From contig CM053336.1 in the NCBI GenBank assembly GCA_028583605.1, forward strand, positions 24,475,004 through 24,539,003: DNA of 64,000 nucleotides, in the 5' to 3' direction. The DNA is from Dastarcus helophoroides (lineage: Eukaryota > Arthropoda > Insecta > Coleoptera > Bothrideridae). The translations under genes were made by a program, and so were the position numbers. Positions 33,575 to 45,545 of this stretch are shown here, piece by piece; the first letter of the stretch is position 1, and each line of letters starts with the position of its first letter. Below the pieces are notes generated by a model. The model saw only the letters and a list, made by a program, of their open reading frames with translations, made no database searches and was not told where the DNA came from.

Positions 33575-35576
33575 TTACAAAAGTGACTTTTGTTTTTGCT
33601 TCTGATCTCCTTTTACAACTTTCTTTCCTTTTTCCATCTTCTTTTTTTTTGCCATATCTCTTTTCAATTGTTTAATATTTTCTTTCTCTTTTCGTTCTTT
33701 TAACTTCTTTCTATAGTGTTCCCACCATTTGTTGGAGGATATAGCTTTAGGGAAAACTTCTTTGACTTTCTTATTTGCATTTTTCTGTAATATATTTGGA
33801 AATTTTAAATGTTTAACAAAGGCGTCCTTTGTAACACATTTTGAGGTTGCTGCTGACTGCAAACTATAGCCTTTATGTCCAATTATCTGAATATTATTCA
33901 CGGACATTTCTTCAGAAGGACTCTCGACTTTGCTTTTACATCCCAAAAAATAGTTTAGTTCATCATTTAAGTTCAGCGACTCGTTAATCTTTATTGTAAA
34001 TTCATTATTTGCTTGATAATTCATAACGGGTTCTTCCACCAAATTAGGGTTAATGGTTATTATATCTTCTAAGGTATTAACAGATGAAAGAATTTCCGAT
34101 TTCGGCGGACTATGGTGCTCAGATTCTGAAACTTCCATGGAAGGTTCCGGGACAAGTTGGCCATCTTCAGAAATAATATGATCCCCACAAGTGATGTTAC
34201 CTGTAGCAATATATTTTTCAGTATCTGCTTGATATAAATTTCGTCTTTCTAATTGTAGCATTTCATTCTCAATCACTTGAAAGTTAATTCCTTTGGAGGT
34301 GAGCGCAGGCTCTATAGCCTTTAAAACTCTGTGTGCTGTTTCAAAATCTTCAGTGGAAAACATTGAATGTTGTCCTTCGTGGATAGCTTCCAATGTGTTT
34401 TTATAGCACCTGGAATAATCAACCGCACTAGGATCAAATGGATATATATACTACATTTTCGAAATCCTGCCATTATATAATTTGGTAATTTTGGATCATT
34501 GATAACATCAGCAAAAATATTGCAGAAATTAATTTTTGTTACAACACAGTTGACGTTTTCAGGCTTATTTTGCCATTTGGGAACTGTGTTTTACAATTAA
34601 CTTTCATAGGTTTAAAAACTGCTACGTCAGTAGGTTGGATGATATGTGTGCAATTCGGCGGTAAAGAATACAGAATACGTCGCAGAACTGACTCAATTCT
34701 AGTGACATATGAGATCGGTGCCCATCCACTAAAAAAAGAACAGGCCGTTTAATTTTTTGTTCATTTAACCAGCCATGTAAGGCATTTGCTACGAATTCAA
34801 AAAATACATCGCCTATCATCCACCCACTTTCAGATTTGCCGAGAATCCAATGTTCTGGCATAGAATCTACAAGTGCTTTTGGAGGTCAGACATAGGGAAA
34901 AACCACCAAAGGAGGCCCGATTCTTCCGTCTGCTGCAAATGTACATAAAACTGTTAAATTCTCCTTCTCGTTTCCTTTTTTAATTTCTGCTTCATTACGC
35001 CATCCTCTAGGGCACAGTACTTTTCCAGATTTTGGGCAAATGCTAAAACCACTTTCGTCTGCATTTAAAATACGACTGGGATCATTTAGTATATCAGCAA
35101 CATTCTCATTCTTCAGAAATAAGAGAAGTTCACCAAACCATTTCCTAATATGCTGTTCTGTAACTGTTGCCCTAGCTAAATTTATACTTTTAGCACTTCG
35201 GACAGAATTTTCAGTAATGATTTATACCATTTTTTCCAGACCTTCCATCCTTAAATGTAGTTTTTATTTCTTCTGCAAGTACTATCTTGGTAACACTGGA
35301 AAGCAATTCTTCTTTTTTTAGCGGAAAACCGGACTTTCCTAGTTTCATTATCCAATCGAAAATTATTTTCTCATTCTGAAGTGTTAATACTGGATCTGAA
35401 CCTCTTCTACTTTTTTTTGTACGATCTTGAAGACGATCCTGTACCGTAGATTTTGGAATGCCGTATTTGCGGCATGTTATCCGTAAAGGTTGTCCATTTA
35501 AAACTTCTTCGAGGCATTGTTGTAGATGTTCTTCATCATATTGATGAAATTTTTTTCGTTTTACGATATTTGCCAT
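33575..35576 (-). pseudogene. pogo-like transposase (HTH plus DDE), frameshifted
   Basis: The likely start is MANIVKRKKFHQ at 35576. The N-terminal part holds a psq/CENP-B-type helix-turn-helix (CRKYGIPKSTVQDRL, about residues 30-55), which binds transposon ends. The frame then shifts near 35225 and has stops. The DDE core continues in other frames with NADESGF near 35060 (first catalytic Asp) and LVDGHRSHMS at about 34730-34700 (second Asp). A C-terminal acidic-then-basic tail is open over 34393-33575 and ends in Lys-rich runs. Frameshifts and stops mean no full-length enzyme. The family assignment rests on the HTH, the DDE spacing and the element ends. Confidence 0.88.
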
Positions 35577-35848
35577 ATTAACTAAAAATAATGCATATTT
35601 AGGGTCTAATTTAGAAAAAACAACCATTCAAAAATATATGGCCGACTAATGGTTCAGCATCTTATTTGTGGCTTAATCCAATAGTCGGCCAAAGTTTATT
35701 AAAGCAAAATGTCAATTTTAAACTTTAATTTTGGTGGCCGACTACTGGTAGCTTAGTAGTATACTATTAAATTGGGCAATATTTCAAATAAAAATGTTGT
35801 ATTGATTTAAACATTTTATAAAAAAGAATAAATTTCAAAGGTTGCAAT

Positions 35849-35885
35849 ATGTTAGTAGTCGGCCGCCCTGGCCGACTACTAACAT
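35849..35885. promoter_or_regulatory. 37-bp perfect hairpin upstream of the pogo transposase
   Basis: Arms of 16 bp (ATGTTAGTAGTCGGCC and its exact complement) surround a 5-nt GCCCT spacer. Each arm contains one GTCGGCC motif, so it is a head-to-head pair of the repeated element motif, 270 bp upstream of the transposase start. A transposase-binding or self-regulatory site is inferred. Confidence 0.55.
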
Positions 35886-36310
35886 CTTAGCTGTTAAAGA
35901 GATCCAGTAAGCGGCCACTATTTTTTTAACTTTTATATATCCTTTTTCTCAATTTCAAATTATTAAATGTAAAATTTAAACCCTGCTTTTTATATTTAAC
36001 AAGAACTTTATTTAGAAACATGTTAGTAGGTAAATTATTCACCTAAAAAAGAAACTACACATAGATATTTCTCAGCAATAGTGATTTTATAAACTATAAC
36101 ATGCAGAGAACACACAACTTTTAGAGCTAAACTGAAGCCAAAGTATTTACCGTCCAATTGCCTCAATAAGTTTGGTTATGAACCGAAAGGGGCCGATTAT
36201 TATTATTTTGGAAAAACCTACATCGGATTTATGCGTTGGAAGTTATTATTAATTAAAGTGCCAAGTGGCCGAAAACTGGTAGTGGCCGGCTTACTGGCAC
36301 ATCTACCCTA

Positions 36311-38788
36311 CATAATTTAAACTTGCTTCTCTTTCCGTTTTTTTTTTTAATTGTAACAAGAGTGCCCCAAAAAGTGCACTTTTTTTATTAATGACACTGT
36401 TAAACCATTAGGAATTTATCTCATAAATTTTTATAAAAATACTAGTTTAAAGTTTTGAATTTATAAAGACTCTTAAATATTACCCCTCGAAATTTAAATA
36501 TGTAATGGTTTGAATATCGAAAATATAGGCTTAACCACATCTATCGATAATTCTTTTGCCACTTGCATGTAAAATTAAGTGCATTTTGAAGAAAAGAAGA
36601 TAAGGGGTTGTCCAAAGAGACTAATCCTAATTAAATCTTGATCGGGAGATCATTTCTTCATTTGGTAATTTAAGTCAAATATCTTTAGGTAAAGACAAAA
36701 GAAATTACCTGACGTCCTTTATTTTCGATTCAGTGCATTTACATAATATTTTAAGGTAAGATCGAAATCTCCAATCAAGAGTCATTTACATTAGCAAGTG
36801 TTAAGGCAGATTCCTGAAGCTCTCCAAATGATTCCGACTCAGTTTGTTCACCGACAAAGGGCTGCTATCCGCGTGTGTGACTTTTTACTCTTTCTGGAGA
36901 AAAACGTTGCTTCTTTTGAGATTCAAACAGAAATTTCAAGAAATTTTGAAATTTGTAAAAGTATTTTTAAAATTCTCCGATTTAAAATTTTAAAGTTTAA
37001 ATTAGGTCTTTGAATAAAATTTTGAATATTTTACCCTTTGCTTAAAATTAAATTGTTATGTAAAACTATAATTTTGAGAAGATATTTATTTATAATTTTT
37101 ATTACAATTAGTATTCTTCTTTCACAAAATTAGTCTGAAATATTGATTCTTGTTACACAAAATCTGAGTATTTTTAAACTTTTCTGATAACTTTTAACTA
37201 AGTCGTTTAATCACAACATTACGACTTTATATTTTGATAAAAACTTGATTTATAAAGTTCTCGCAACTTTTCGAGTTTAAAAATCGAAGTCAAAAATTAA
37301 AAGAAAAACTTGTTTTAATAACTTTTGTTCACATGGTAGTGTCTCCCAATTCTGAATTTTTCAAAATATTTGGACGTTTCTCTCGACATTAAATGTTTAT
37401 TTTTTTAAATTCCATTAAGGATTTTGAGAAGCGAGTAAAGGTTTTAAAATTTTTTTTAAATGCTTCTCTAAATTTTGCTTTAAACTTTAAAATTTCTAGA
37501 ATATTTTGAATTTTCATAGTTTATGCTCATAGATTTAATCCGTTTGGTATTAAGACATTTTTTACTAAAATTCTTCATTTGAACTGTTTTTATAATTTAC
37601 CTTTTTTTTCCGAAAATGTTGACTTCAAAAATTATTTTCCGCAAATTATGACTTCCTTTTTCTCGATATTTAGATAGTAGTTTTAAATATTAACTTATTT
37701 CTAGAATTTTAAGTTTAAAAGGCTGAAAATATAGGGTTTGAACAGGGAAATATGTTAAAAGTTAACATTCTTCACTTTCTGTTCGAAAGTTTAACATTTC
37801 TAAAAAGTGCAGAATATTAGGAATGATTATTAATGAATTCAATTCCTTTTTTTTAAGTTGCCACTCATTTGTAATTAAACTTTTTCTAAAACGACTTTGA
37901 GTACTCTATATATAAAATTTTCTGAACATTTCGAATTAAAATTCCAAATTTCCAAAATTCAGCATTAAATTCAGAATTTTGATATATGACGTTTTGAATA
38001 ATGTCGTCTGTGATATAATTTAACTTAACAACCTATAACAAAAATTTTGTCAACATACTCATTGAAATGATTTTTTACCAGTTGACTCCAAATTTGTGTT
38101 TTGTGTTTAATTAGAGCACTTTTTAACACAAAAGTGTCCTTTAAAGGAGACAGTTCAAAGAAAATTTTATAAATTTTATAAGAGGAATATCCTTCGGGTA
38201 ATTTTATTATTTTACCAGAGCATCTGTTTTACTCAAAAAGTAGGATCAATAGGTGACATATTTCAATTTTCCTACGTCACGATAACAGGCAAATGTTATC
38301 TGGAAGGGTCATAAGATTAATTAAATAAAATTACTTGGAAATTTATGTTTCAAGGGTTTCTATTGTTATTATGATAGATAGAATTTCTATTTTATTGCTT
38401 TATTTCATTACGAATGTATACATATTTCTGCTTAAATTCTTTAGAAGGGTAAATTTTCTAAAGAAAACCATTAAAAAGGATAAATACGTTCAATCGTATA
38501 TGAAAAGGAACAAAAAACAAACAAAATTCTATAACTCATAAAAAACGTTGAAAAAGTATAATCAAAATATTTTTGGTATGTACAATAGCATGAGGGCATA
38601 TTTTAAAATTATTTTTCACTATATTACATATTAACTAGACCGCAATGGTGCATCTCCTTAATTTTAGCTCTTATTCTATTTTTGTGAAGTTGTTTAAGCT
38701 TTCCCACAGTTTTCGTAGACCAATGATAGGTGGCGCTATTCCTAAAAGTCACATAGGCAAAGTTCTTTAACAAATATATGGATACTTA
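36311..38788. other. AT-rich DNA, nothing recognised
   Basis: 36880-37930 is degenerate AAAATTT-rich sequence. A less AT-rich patch at 36805-36900 (PEALQMIPTQFVHRQRAA in one frame) is not recognised. A CTCF-like AGGTGGCGCTA lies at 38728-38738. Confidence 0.45.
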
Positions 38789-38976
38789 GGGTATGTTTAC
38801 ACTAGATTTTTTATTCCATACATTTCTCTCTGGTGTAAAATATATTAAGTGTCAGCTATCCCGAGAGAAGGTATCAGAAACTTATTTACACAGTTGAGAT
38901 AAATTATTCGACACAAAATGTTCTAATACTTTATACTAGGAAGAAATGTGCAGTATAAAGTGTCTAGGGTAAACAT
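38789..38976. mobile_element. Short MITE (about 190 bp), copy 1
   Basis: The ends GGTATGTTTACACTAGA and, inverted, GATATGTTTACCCTAGACA face each other. The interior TGTCAGCTATCCCGAGAGAAG is shared with 62050-62225. Non-coding. The target duplication is not resolved. Confidence 0.55.
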
Positions 38977-39440
38977 ATCGTTACACCGTTACTATATGCC
39001 AAACTGACGAAAGATTCAGTAAAATCGAAACCGGCATTTGGTTCCCAAATTCTTAATCTGCTAAATGTTCAAGTCTATCAGTCTGTAAATTACAGTAACT
39101 TGTATGAATTAATATTTTAATTTTCTTAACATAAAATTTACTGTGTGTACTCCAAGTGTTTAAGCAGTAGTAGAAACGTACTTTCCGTAATTGGTTTCTT
39201 ATATTAGAAATATGTAAAAATTAAAGTTATTACCAAAGGAATATTATTGATAAAATTTTTTAATAATTGGAAGTAAAGAACAAATTGGATTTTAATTTTC
39301 AATATCTACATCTGAATCTCAAGGCGGAATCTTTCTTATTGAACCACCAGACCCAGCGAGAAGATATTAAATAGAGAATCTGATTATAATCTAGGCAAAC
39401 TTAAAGCAAAAAGGCAGCCTAGCTTAAATTAGACACTAAC

Positions 39441-40020
39441 AAAGAAACGTAGCGAAGTGGCCGACGCCGATTTTGCTAATTTTTGGATATGTCCTAAAGA
39501 AACACTAACAGACACGTATTATTTTATCGGCCCATAAACGGTTTAAAGGGTAGTCTTATTCTCTTAAAGTCGAGACCGGAAATGCCGATTTTGCCTTTCC
39601 CCAAATATCGAAAATCATGTTTTGAAGAAAACATTTTTGTTGGGGATGTTAACATTTCTTAGATCAAATACGGGGGTGTATTTTTATGAAAATGATTTCT
39701 TATAACTTACAACCGAGAAGGATAAGCCAGCTACTTGAAAAACCGTAAAGTTCGAGATCATTAGGGTCTCTCCATTCACACCGAAAAAAAGTTATAAAAA
39801 GTCTACAAGTTTCTGTAGGAAGTAAATTAACCCCTTCTAAAGATTTTAAGTAACAAAAAATAGTGATTATGGTGACAAAATTCAAAATAAAAAGTATATT
39901 TTATACACCGAGATTTATTTTACGTGTTTTTAAGCTTTGCCGAAAAAGATGTTTTGAGGGATAAAAACTTCTTATAGCAAATACGTAAATAATACAGTAT
40001 ACCTTTTTAATTTTTGGTTT
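39441..40020 (+). mobile_element. Family A foldback, single-arm fragment
   Basis: It starts AGCGAAGTGGCCGACGCCGATTTT-like (GCGAAGTG at 39452), follows the family A left arm (ACACGTATTATTTTATCGG, AACGGTTTAAAGGGTAG, CGAGATCATTAG) and ends abruptly near 40020 where copia sequence begins. No second arm. Confidence 0.75.
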
Positions 40021-40023
40021 GTT

Positions 40024-40480
40024 GCAAAAACTTGATGAAGGTGCCGACATACCTGAACATCTGAACAAAGTTTTTCGTACAGTCGACAAACTTAGAGAGA
40101 TGGATGTTAAAACTGACGCAGACCTATTAGCTATAATGTTGCGGTACAGTTAAGCAGCAAGTCACAAACATCTTAGATGGGCTATCGAGTCCAGTGATAA
40201 ACTACTTAATCTAGAAACGTTACGCATTATAATTACTAAAGAATTTAATGCAAGAAAGAAGAAAATGTTGTGTTGGTCAAAAGAAAATTTAACTTTGGAC
40301 AACACCACAGCAAGAAGGGAGCAGAATATGGTGGAAATTGTAGCAATTCGAGTTCGAGGTAGCAACCACCCAGAAAGAAACCAGATGCAAAAAGTAGTAC
40401 ATTGACATTTCGTTGTCATCGGTGCAAAGAGGTGAAGCATAAAGCCGCTTACTATACACAAAAAGGTAAGGATGTTCCAA
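40024..40480 (+). pseudogene. copia gag fragment with mutated zinc knuckle
   Basis: The frames read KLDEGADIPEHLNKVFRTVD and LNLETLRIIITKEFNARKKK, typical of copia gag proteins, then FRCHRCKEVKHKAAYYTQKG. That is a CCHC knuckle (C-x2-C-x4-H-x4-C) whose last cysteine is tyrosine. Stops interrupt the frame at several points. Family assignment is confident; the fragment lacks the gag start. Confidence 0.8.
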
Positions 40481-40796
40481 ATTCTAATGAGGTAAATTTT
40501 TCTGAAAACATTTGATTAAACGCTCTAAAAAATTTCAATAATTTTTCCAATCAAGAAAAATTAAATTAATCCATGAACAGTGAAGCAACATCTCATTTTT
40601 GTAAATATATATATATATTTTTCGTGTTTTCGTGAAAATTTTAGCCTCGTGAACGCATTATGTATTGAAATTCAAGGAAAGGGTACTACGACGTTCGCAG
40701 CAAACGTACTTGGGGAACCCAAAAATAATTCGTTAAGCAATAAGTTGTACGCGCCGAATTTGCAAGCAAACTTTATTTCAGTTAGCAAGACAACAA

Positions 40797-41239
40797 CTGT
40801 AGCAGACAGCAGATATCGAGAGTACGTTATGTGAAGGGAATAAGTAGAGTTGATAGTAGTGGTAGCGGTGGCTCCGTGGTTAGGAGACTGACCCCCGTAA
40901 CGTGATGGTCCTGGCTTCGACTCCCAGTCGCTGATCACATATTTTTAACTCTACTACAGTTTCAGAAATAGGGTAGGAATCCACCTGACAGCATAGCATG
41001 TATGATTATGTTTACCGAGGTGTCGGATTATGGCCGACAGCCGAGGATGGTTGTGTTGTCAGGAATGGCCGAGCTGTAGGCTGTAGCAGGCAGCAGATAT
41101 CGAGAGTGCGTTATGTGAAGGGAATAAGTAGAGTCGAGAGTAGTGGTAGCCGTGGCTCCGTGGTAAGGAGACTGACCCGCTTAACGTCACGGTCCTGGGT
41201 TTGACTCCCAGTCGCTGATCACATATTTTTAACTCTACT
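40797..41239 (+). mobile_element. tRNA-derived SINE-like pair, 284-bp period, in copia
   Basis: Two 159-bp copies (40797-40955 and 41081-41239) flank a 125-bp spacer. Each has tRNA-like internal promoter boxes: GTGGCTCCGTGG (A-box-like) and GGTTTGACTCC or GGCTTCGACTCC (B-box-like). In copy 2 CTGGG-TTTGACT-CCCAG forms a perfect T-arm. ACAACA flanks the unit at 40790-40795 and 41241-41247, a candidate short target duplication. Pol III activity is inferred, not shown. Confidence 0.65.
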
Positions 41240-42044
41240 CCACAACAAAATAAAAGTTTAAAAGTTCTGTACAAGAGAGCTGCTGCTCTAATGTACGATG
41301 CAAAGAGCCACATAAAATTGGATGCAGAGTGTGTTGGTGACTTGTATTCTTTTCGCAAAGACATTCCTAAAAACTTTGCTCTAGATTCAACTGATCTCTC
41401 GAAAAAATAAAACTTTGGCCTTCACGCTTAACTTATTTGAATGTGAAAGATCTCGTTGAAGGCGTACGCAACGGAGTTATTCGGGGACTAGATTTAGGAC
41501 CCGCAAACTTGAACGCGAAATATGTATTCAAGGCAAGATGACGGGAAAACTATTTTCTGAGAAGTCGGACAGGAACATGGAATTAGTGGAAGTCATACTC
41601 ATAGACGTGTGCATTACGACGAAGGTGAAATCACTTGCTAGAGCCAGATAATTCGTCGAGTTTATTAACGATCGTTAAAGATATTGTACCGTACCTACAT
41701 TTTATAAAACAAAAGAATAAGGTTACTCAGAAAACCAAGGATTCGTCAAACATGTTTAAATTTTACGTGATAAAATTGTAAAATTTCTTTAATCCGATAA
41801 ACGTACAGAATATATGATAGTAGAGACCTTGATGACTTTTTAATAGTAAACGGAGCTGGGAAACTGTTAACAAGTCTATATTATCTGCAACAGAACGGTA
41901 TTTCTAAGCGAAAAAACTGACCATTTTATGGTTGATGTAGCTTGTTGCTTGCTGATTCAATCGGGTTTACCTGTAATGTTTTGAGGAGAGGCAATCGATT
42001 TACAGATTACTAAAGAAACGGATACCCGCCCAAACCTCTAAATA

Positions 42045-42160
42045 ATTGAACTTGAAATACAGAACTTGTCCAAGAAAGATTAAAAAACACAACAAAGGTT
42101 ACTCTAACGCGTTTCGACACCCAAGCTGTCATCTTCAGAGAGATACTTTGGTGGATTGCA
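42045..42160 (+). repeat. Dispersed repeat D, copy in copia
   Basis: Contains AATACAGAACTTGTCC, AACACAACAAAGGTTACTCT, AACGCGTTTCGACACCCAAG and CTGTCATCTTCAGAGAGATA, shared with 61640-61745. Confidence 0.7.
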
Positions 42161-42196
42161 CTTAATATGAAATTTGGGATGGTCAACCTCCAGTTA

Positions 42197-43105
42197 CGAA
42201 AGTAAATCAAATATGAACCGGAATTTTTATCATGTCGCTATGAGGGCGTAGGGAGTGTGCGCGTACTCTTAGACATGTTAGTTGGAGATAGTTGGAGGAG
42301 ATATCAAGTGACTTTGCGCGCTCAAGCCAATTTTGTTCTTGCCGTTTCTCAGTTGTAAATACAATGAGTGAGCAAGAGTTTTATCCGCACGTTGCGCAGC
42401 GCATTATAGTTAAATTTCTTGCCACTAAAGGAGTAAAGTCCACCAAAATTCTTTGAGGAATTCTTAGAAGCACAGTTTGAAGATACTTGTTCAAAGAAAA
42501 CTTAAGTGTATGAACGGCAGAGAAAATTTTTGAAAGGAAGAACTCAAGTTCAAAATGAACCCCATTGCTGTCGTCCTCGGAGCAGTGTGACTGCAAACAA
42601 GTTAAACGATTTTCAACCACCTTTGAAAAATAATCGCCGTTTCATTATTGATGAAATTGAAGCTCAGATTGGATGAAGCAGGCAAAACGTGCATATCGGC
42701 GGAATAGGTGCGAATTTTTGATGTGATTTTACTTCACGACAATGCCCACCCTCGCTCAGCCAATCCAACTCATTAAAAATTAGAGTAAATGCATTGGGCA
42801 ACATAAGAACACCCTTCTTATAGTCCCGATTTGTCGCCATGCCATTATCATGTTTGGGCTACTGAAAGAAGCTCTAGAATTTGAGCGATACCATGATGAT
42901 GCTGGTGTTGGGACATTTGTGCACAATGGGCTGCAAACACTCCTTCGTTTTTTTATGATGATGCCATTTATATACTCCTAATCCGTTGAGAAGACTGCAT
43001 AACAAAATCAGGAGATTATATAAAAAAATAGGAACTTTCATATATGTATCTTGTACCAATGAATTTTCAAAAAACAGTTTTTGGTTTATATTTGATTTAC
43101 TTCCA
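42197..43105 (+). mobile_element. mariner-type element with internal deletion (909 bp)
   Basis: The ends CGAAAGTAAATCAAATATGA and, inverted, TGGAAGTAAATCAAATATAA match over about 28 bp and are flanked by TA (42195-42196 and 43106-43107). Length is well below the usual 1.3 kb of mariners. It contains start and end parts of a mariner transposase and interrupts the copia integrase region. Confidence 0.85.
42364..43000 (+). pseudogene. mariner transposase, deleted and frameshifted
   Basis: The start ATG at 42364 gives MSEQEFYPHVAQRIIVKFL. Other frames continue the N-terminal helix-turn-helix region (PHCCRPRSSVTANKLNDF-like at 42560-42610, SRQNVHIGG at 42675). The middle, including the first catalytic Asp region, is missing. 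Past it come LLHDNAHPRSA (42730) and a YSPDLSPCHYHVFGLLKEAL-like stretch (42822-42878), the mariner motifs around the second and third catalytic aspartates, then FYDDAIYIL and KSGDYIKK near 42955-43025. Several stops are present. Confidence 0.82.
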
Positions 43106-45435
43106 TACATTACACAATAAAGTGTTTTATTTTAAAGTTTTTCATTTAAACAACGATCTTAGGAAGAAAAAGCTAAGTTCCTGGTGCAAAATAGAAATAT
43201 TTATAGGTTACCTAGAACAAACAAAAGTTTTCGTGTTTAGTTACCCTCAGAAAAAAAGTAACTATATTTTGTGATGTAATGTTCTTGGACAAACTCGAGA
43301 GTGCAGTAAAAAATGTCGAAGAATTTATTTCACGGGGATTGCGATAACAAGATCGAATTCACTCTACAACCTGCATAATTGGAGAGCAATGATGAAATTC
43401 CTAAAATTAAAGAAAAAAAATCAGGACGGAAACGAGACAAAAAGGAAACTAGAAAACACGAGAGTAAAACGGACTGGAAATAGAGAAAGAAAAAAAAGAT
43501 TGCAAAATACGATACAGCAGAACTTTGCAGTAATTGACGAAAAACAAGTTTTTCTATGCGAAGTATCAATCAAAAAAGCTCTAGAAGGACCAGAAGCTAG
43601 GAAGTGCTTCGGAACCATAGATGAAGAAATTACAAATATTACCAAAAACAAGTTATGTGCTCTTGTGAATTAATCTACTGATGAAGAAGTCCTAGAAAGT
43701 CGAATGATACTGTGAGAAACAAGTATCGCGCTGATGGTTCTACAATAGAAAGGCAGAAAGCACGTCTTATGGCTCAGGAATTCACTCAGAAGCATGGCGT
43801 TTTTTCAATGAAACGGTCTTTTCGTTAGCTATATTAGGTTTTATAAAACATGTTGATGCACTAGCAGCTCACCTTACATCCTTAACATGAAAATAGATGG
43901 AATGGATGTCACATCGTCATACTCAAATGGTACACTCACTCAAAGAAACTATTTTTGTGGAACCTCCAAAAGGACTAGGCGAAGTATTTAATTACATCCA
44001 ACAGGATAAAAAGTATCATATTAATGTAAAACAGGGGGCTATAATTATTTTGTCAAAAAATGTTGACTTTTAGAAGCGGGCCTGTACGTCTCGAGGGAAA
44101 GTGTTAGATACTTATCTTTAACGAGACCAGAGGTGACGGTTGACTTGATTAATTGCAGTTGTAAGATACTTGACGTTCGTTCTAATAAATTTGTGTGCAG
44201 CATAAATTCACCTTGTTAATTAAAAATACGTCATCACTGTCCACGCGTTTATGTTCACTGCTAACCCTCAAAGTTATTTTGGGGCAACTTTGGTCATTAT
44301 TGTTTTTTATGAAAATTTACGCTAAATAAGTTGGGTTTATGTGTTTTTTGGAAGTAGCTATTTTTTTTATAATTATTAAATCCATATTATAAATGAAAAT
44401 AATATTAATATTTGAAGTTAAATATTTTTTTAATCGAAAACTTCGTCACACAAAAGAATTCAGGGATGAATTTAAACCAAGAAATAAAAATTGTTTGTGA
44501 AAATAGTAGTTTTTAAAAAAAAAATACTAGCGCACTATTTTTTGGGGTTTGGTCCTTAAAAGGAAAAAAGTAAAACCCTTATATTCATTCTCACTATCGT
44601 GTTCGTTCATTTGTCACAGAGGTTTTTCTTGAAAGCTATGTAAAATAGAAATTTGAAATTTTGCACAGCGTTAATTCCCGATGAACCACGCAAACAGTGC
44701 CAACCAAAGATTAGGAAAAGACAATAATTTTAATATAGTGGGGGATTAATATGTTGTGTCATCATCTAGGGATCCAAAAATATTTTTGTGTAAATTTTGG
44801 TTCAATCATCTAAAAGATACAGCTAAAAATATGTCAGAAATAAGCGCCCCCCAAGGTTTCTAAAGACAAAATTTAGATTTTAGGAGTTAGTGGATATTGG
44901 GCTATGGATTATCAGAAAACTAGGGGTTTTTGATATCGTAATAATTGTGCTTGCATTCCAATGCTTTTTAACTCATATAATTATTCTTGTTTTTATTTAA
45001 AAAAAAACTCGATTTAACTAAAGGATAGAATGCAGGTGGAATGTGTCTTTTACATTATTTCATTTAAATGAATATTTTCGCATGTAGCACTAGTTTATTA
45101 AGGGAGTTTATCGGCAGTTCATCGGACTAAAAAGTTTTGCATACAGCGAGACGCTCCCACCGCTACTGCATATCTGGCGCGACTGGACGGATTATTAATG
45201 CATTTCTGTTATTTTTTTTCCAACACAAGGAAATTTAGATAAAATTTCAAATTTATACAGAGGTAAAATTGATTAAATTTAATCTATTGACACTTTACTG
45301 TGGTAATTGGTACGGAACCCTAATTGAGCTAGACCGATTCGCTCTTGGCTGAAATATTTTATTATTTGGTCAAGAATCCAAGAAAGAACAAAAACCACAA
45401 CAACACTCGCTCTTACGTATTTCAATAGGTAAGCT

Positions 45436-45545
45436 ATCGTCGAAACTCCTTAGAGCGTTTTTGTGTTTTATTAATCTTCCTTGTTTTCAAGGGACAAGAT
45501 CTGTATAACAGTTTTTAAAGATAACTTGGGACCAGTCCGCTTCAC
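45436..45545 (-). repeat. Dispersed repeat D fragment
   Basis: The inverse orientation of the 61595 copy: AGAGCGTTTTTGTGTTTT, TTGTTTTCAAGGGACAAG, AAGATAACTTGGGACCAGTC. Confidence 0.65.

Larger units (their letters stand above)
32975..36308 (-). mobile_element. pogo/Tigger-type DNA transposon (3334 bp)
   Basis: Perfect 15-bp terminal inverted repeats GGGTAGATGTGCCAG and CTGGCACATCTACCC lie between TA dinucleotides (32973-32974 and 36309-36310), the target duplication of the Tc1/mariner/pogo superfamily. It carries a transposase pseudogene on the minus strand and a set of GTCGGCCA motifs near both ends (32992, 33225, 35639, 35684, 35735, 35858, 35869). The ends and overall length are intact, the gene is not. 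Confidence 0.92.
40555..44020 (+). pseudogene. copia pol remnants: protease, integrase, RT
   Basis: Protease: NSEATSHFCK near 40578, where the copia active site is DSGATSHFC, so the catalytic Asp is Asn and the Gly is Glu. GKGTTTF and LYAPNLQANFISVSK follow (to 40790). Integrase pieces lie at 41430-41980, including FVEFINDR and CLLIQSGLP. Past the mariner, 43110-43270 reads a C-terminal integrase-like FIGYLEQTK. RT begins at 43560 with VSIKKALEGPEARK and DEEITNITKNK and continues with many stops to about 44010 (QPKGF-like EPPKGLGEVF). The catalytic YVDD region is not present. Confidence 0.8.
40024..44230 (+). mobile_element. Ty1/copia retrotransposon relic with nested insertions
   Basis: Degenerate gag, protease, integrase and RT segments occur in the copia order (integrase before RT) along the plus strand, interrupted by a tRNA-derived repeat pair (40797-41239), repeat D (42045-42160) and a mariner element (42197-43105). 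A possible 3' LTR starts TGTTAGATACTT at 44104 after a purine-rich stretch, and contains AATAAA; its end is not resolved and the 5' LTR is not seen, having been replaced by family A sequence. Confidence 0.85.
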
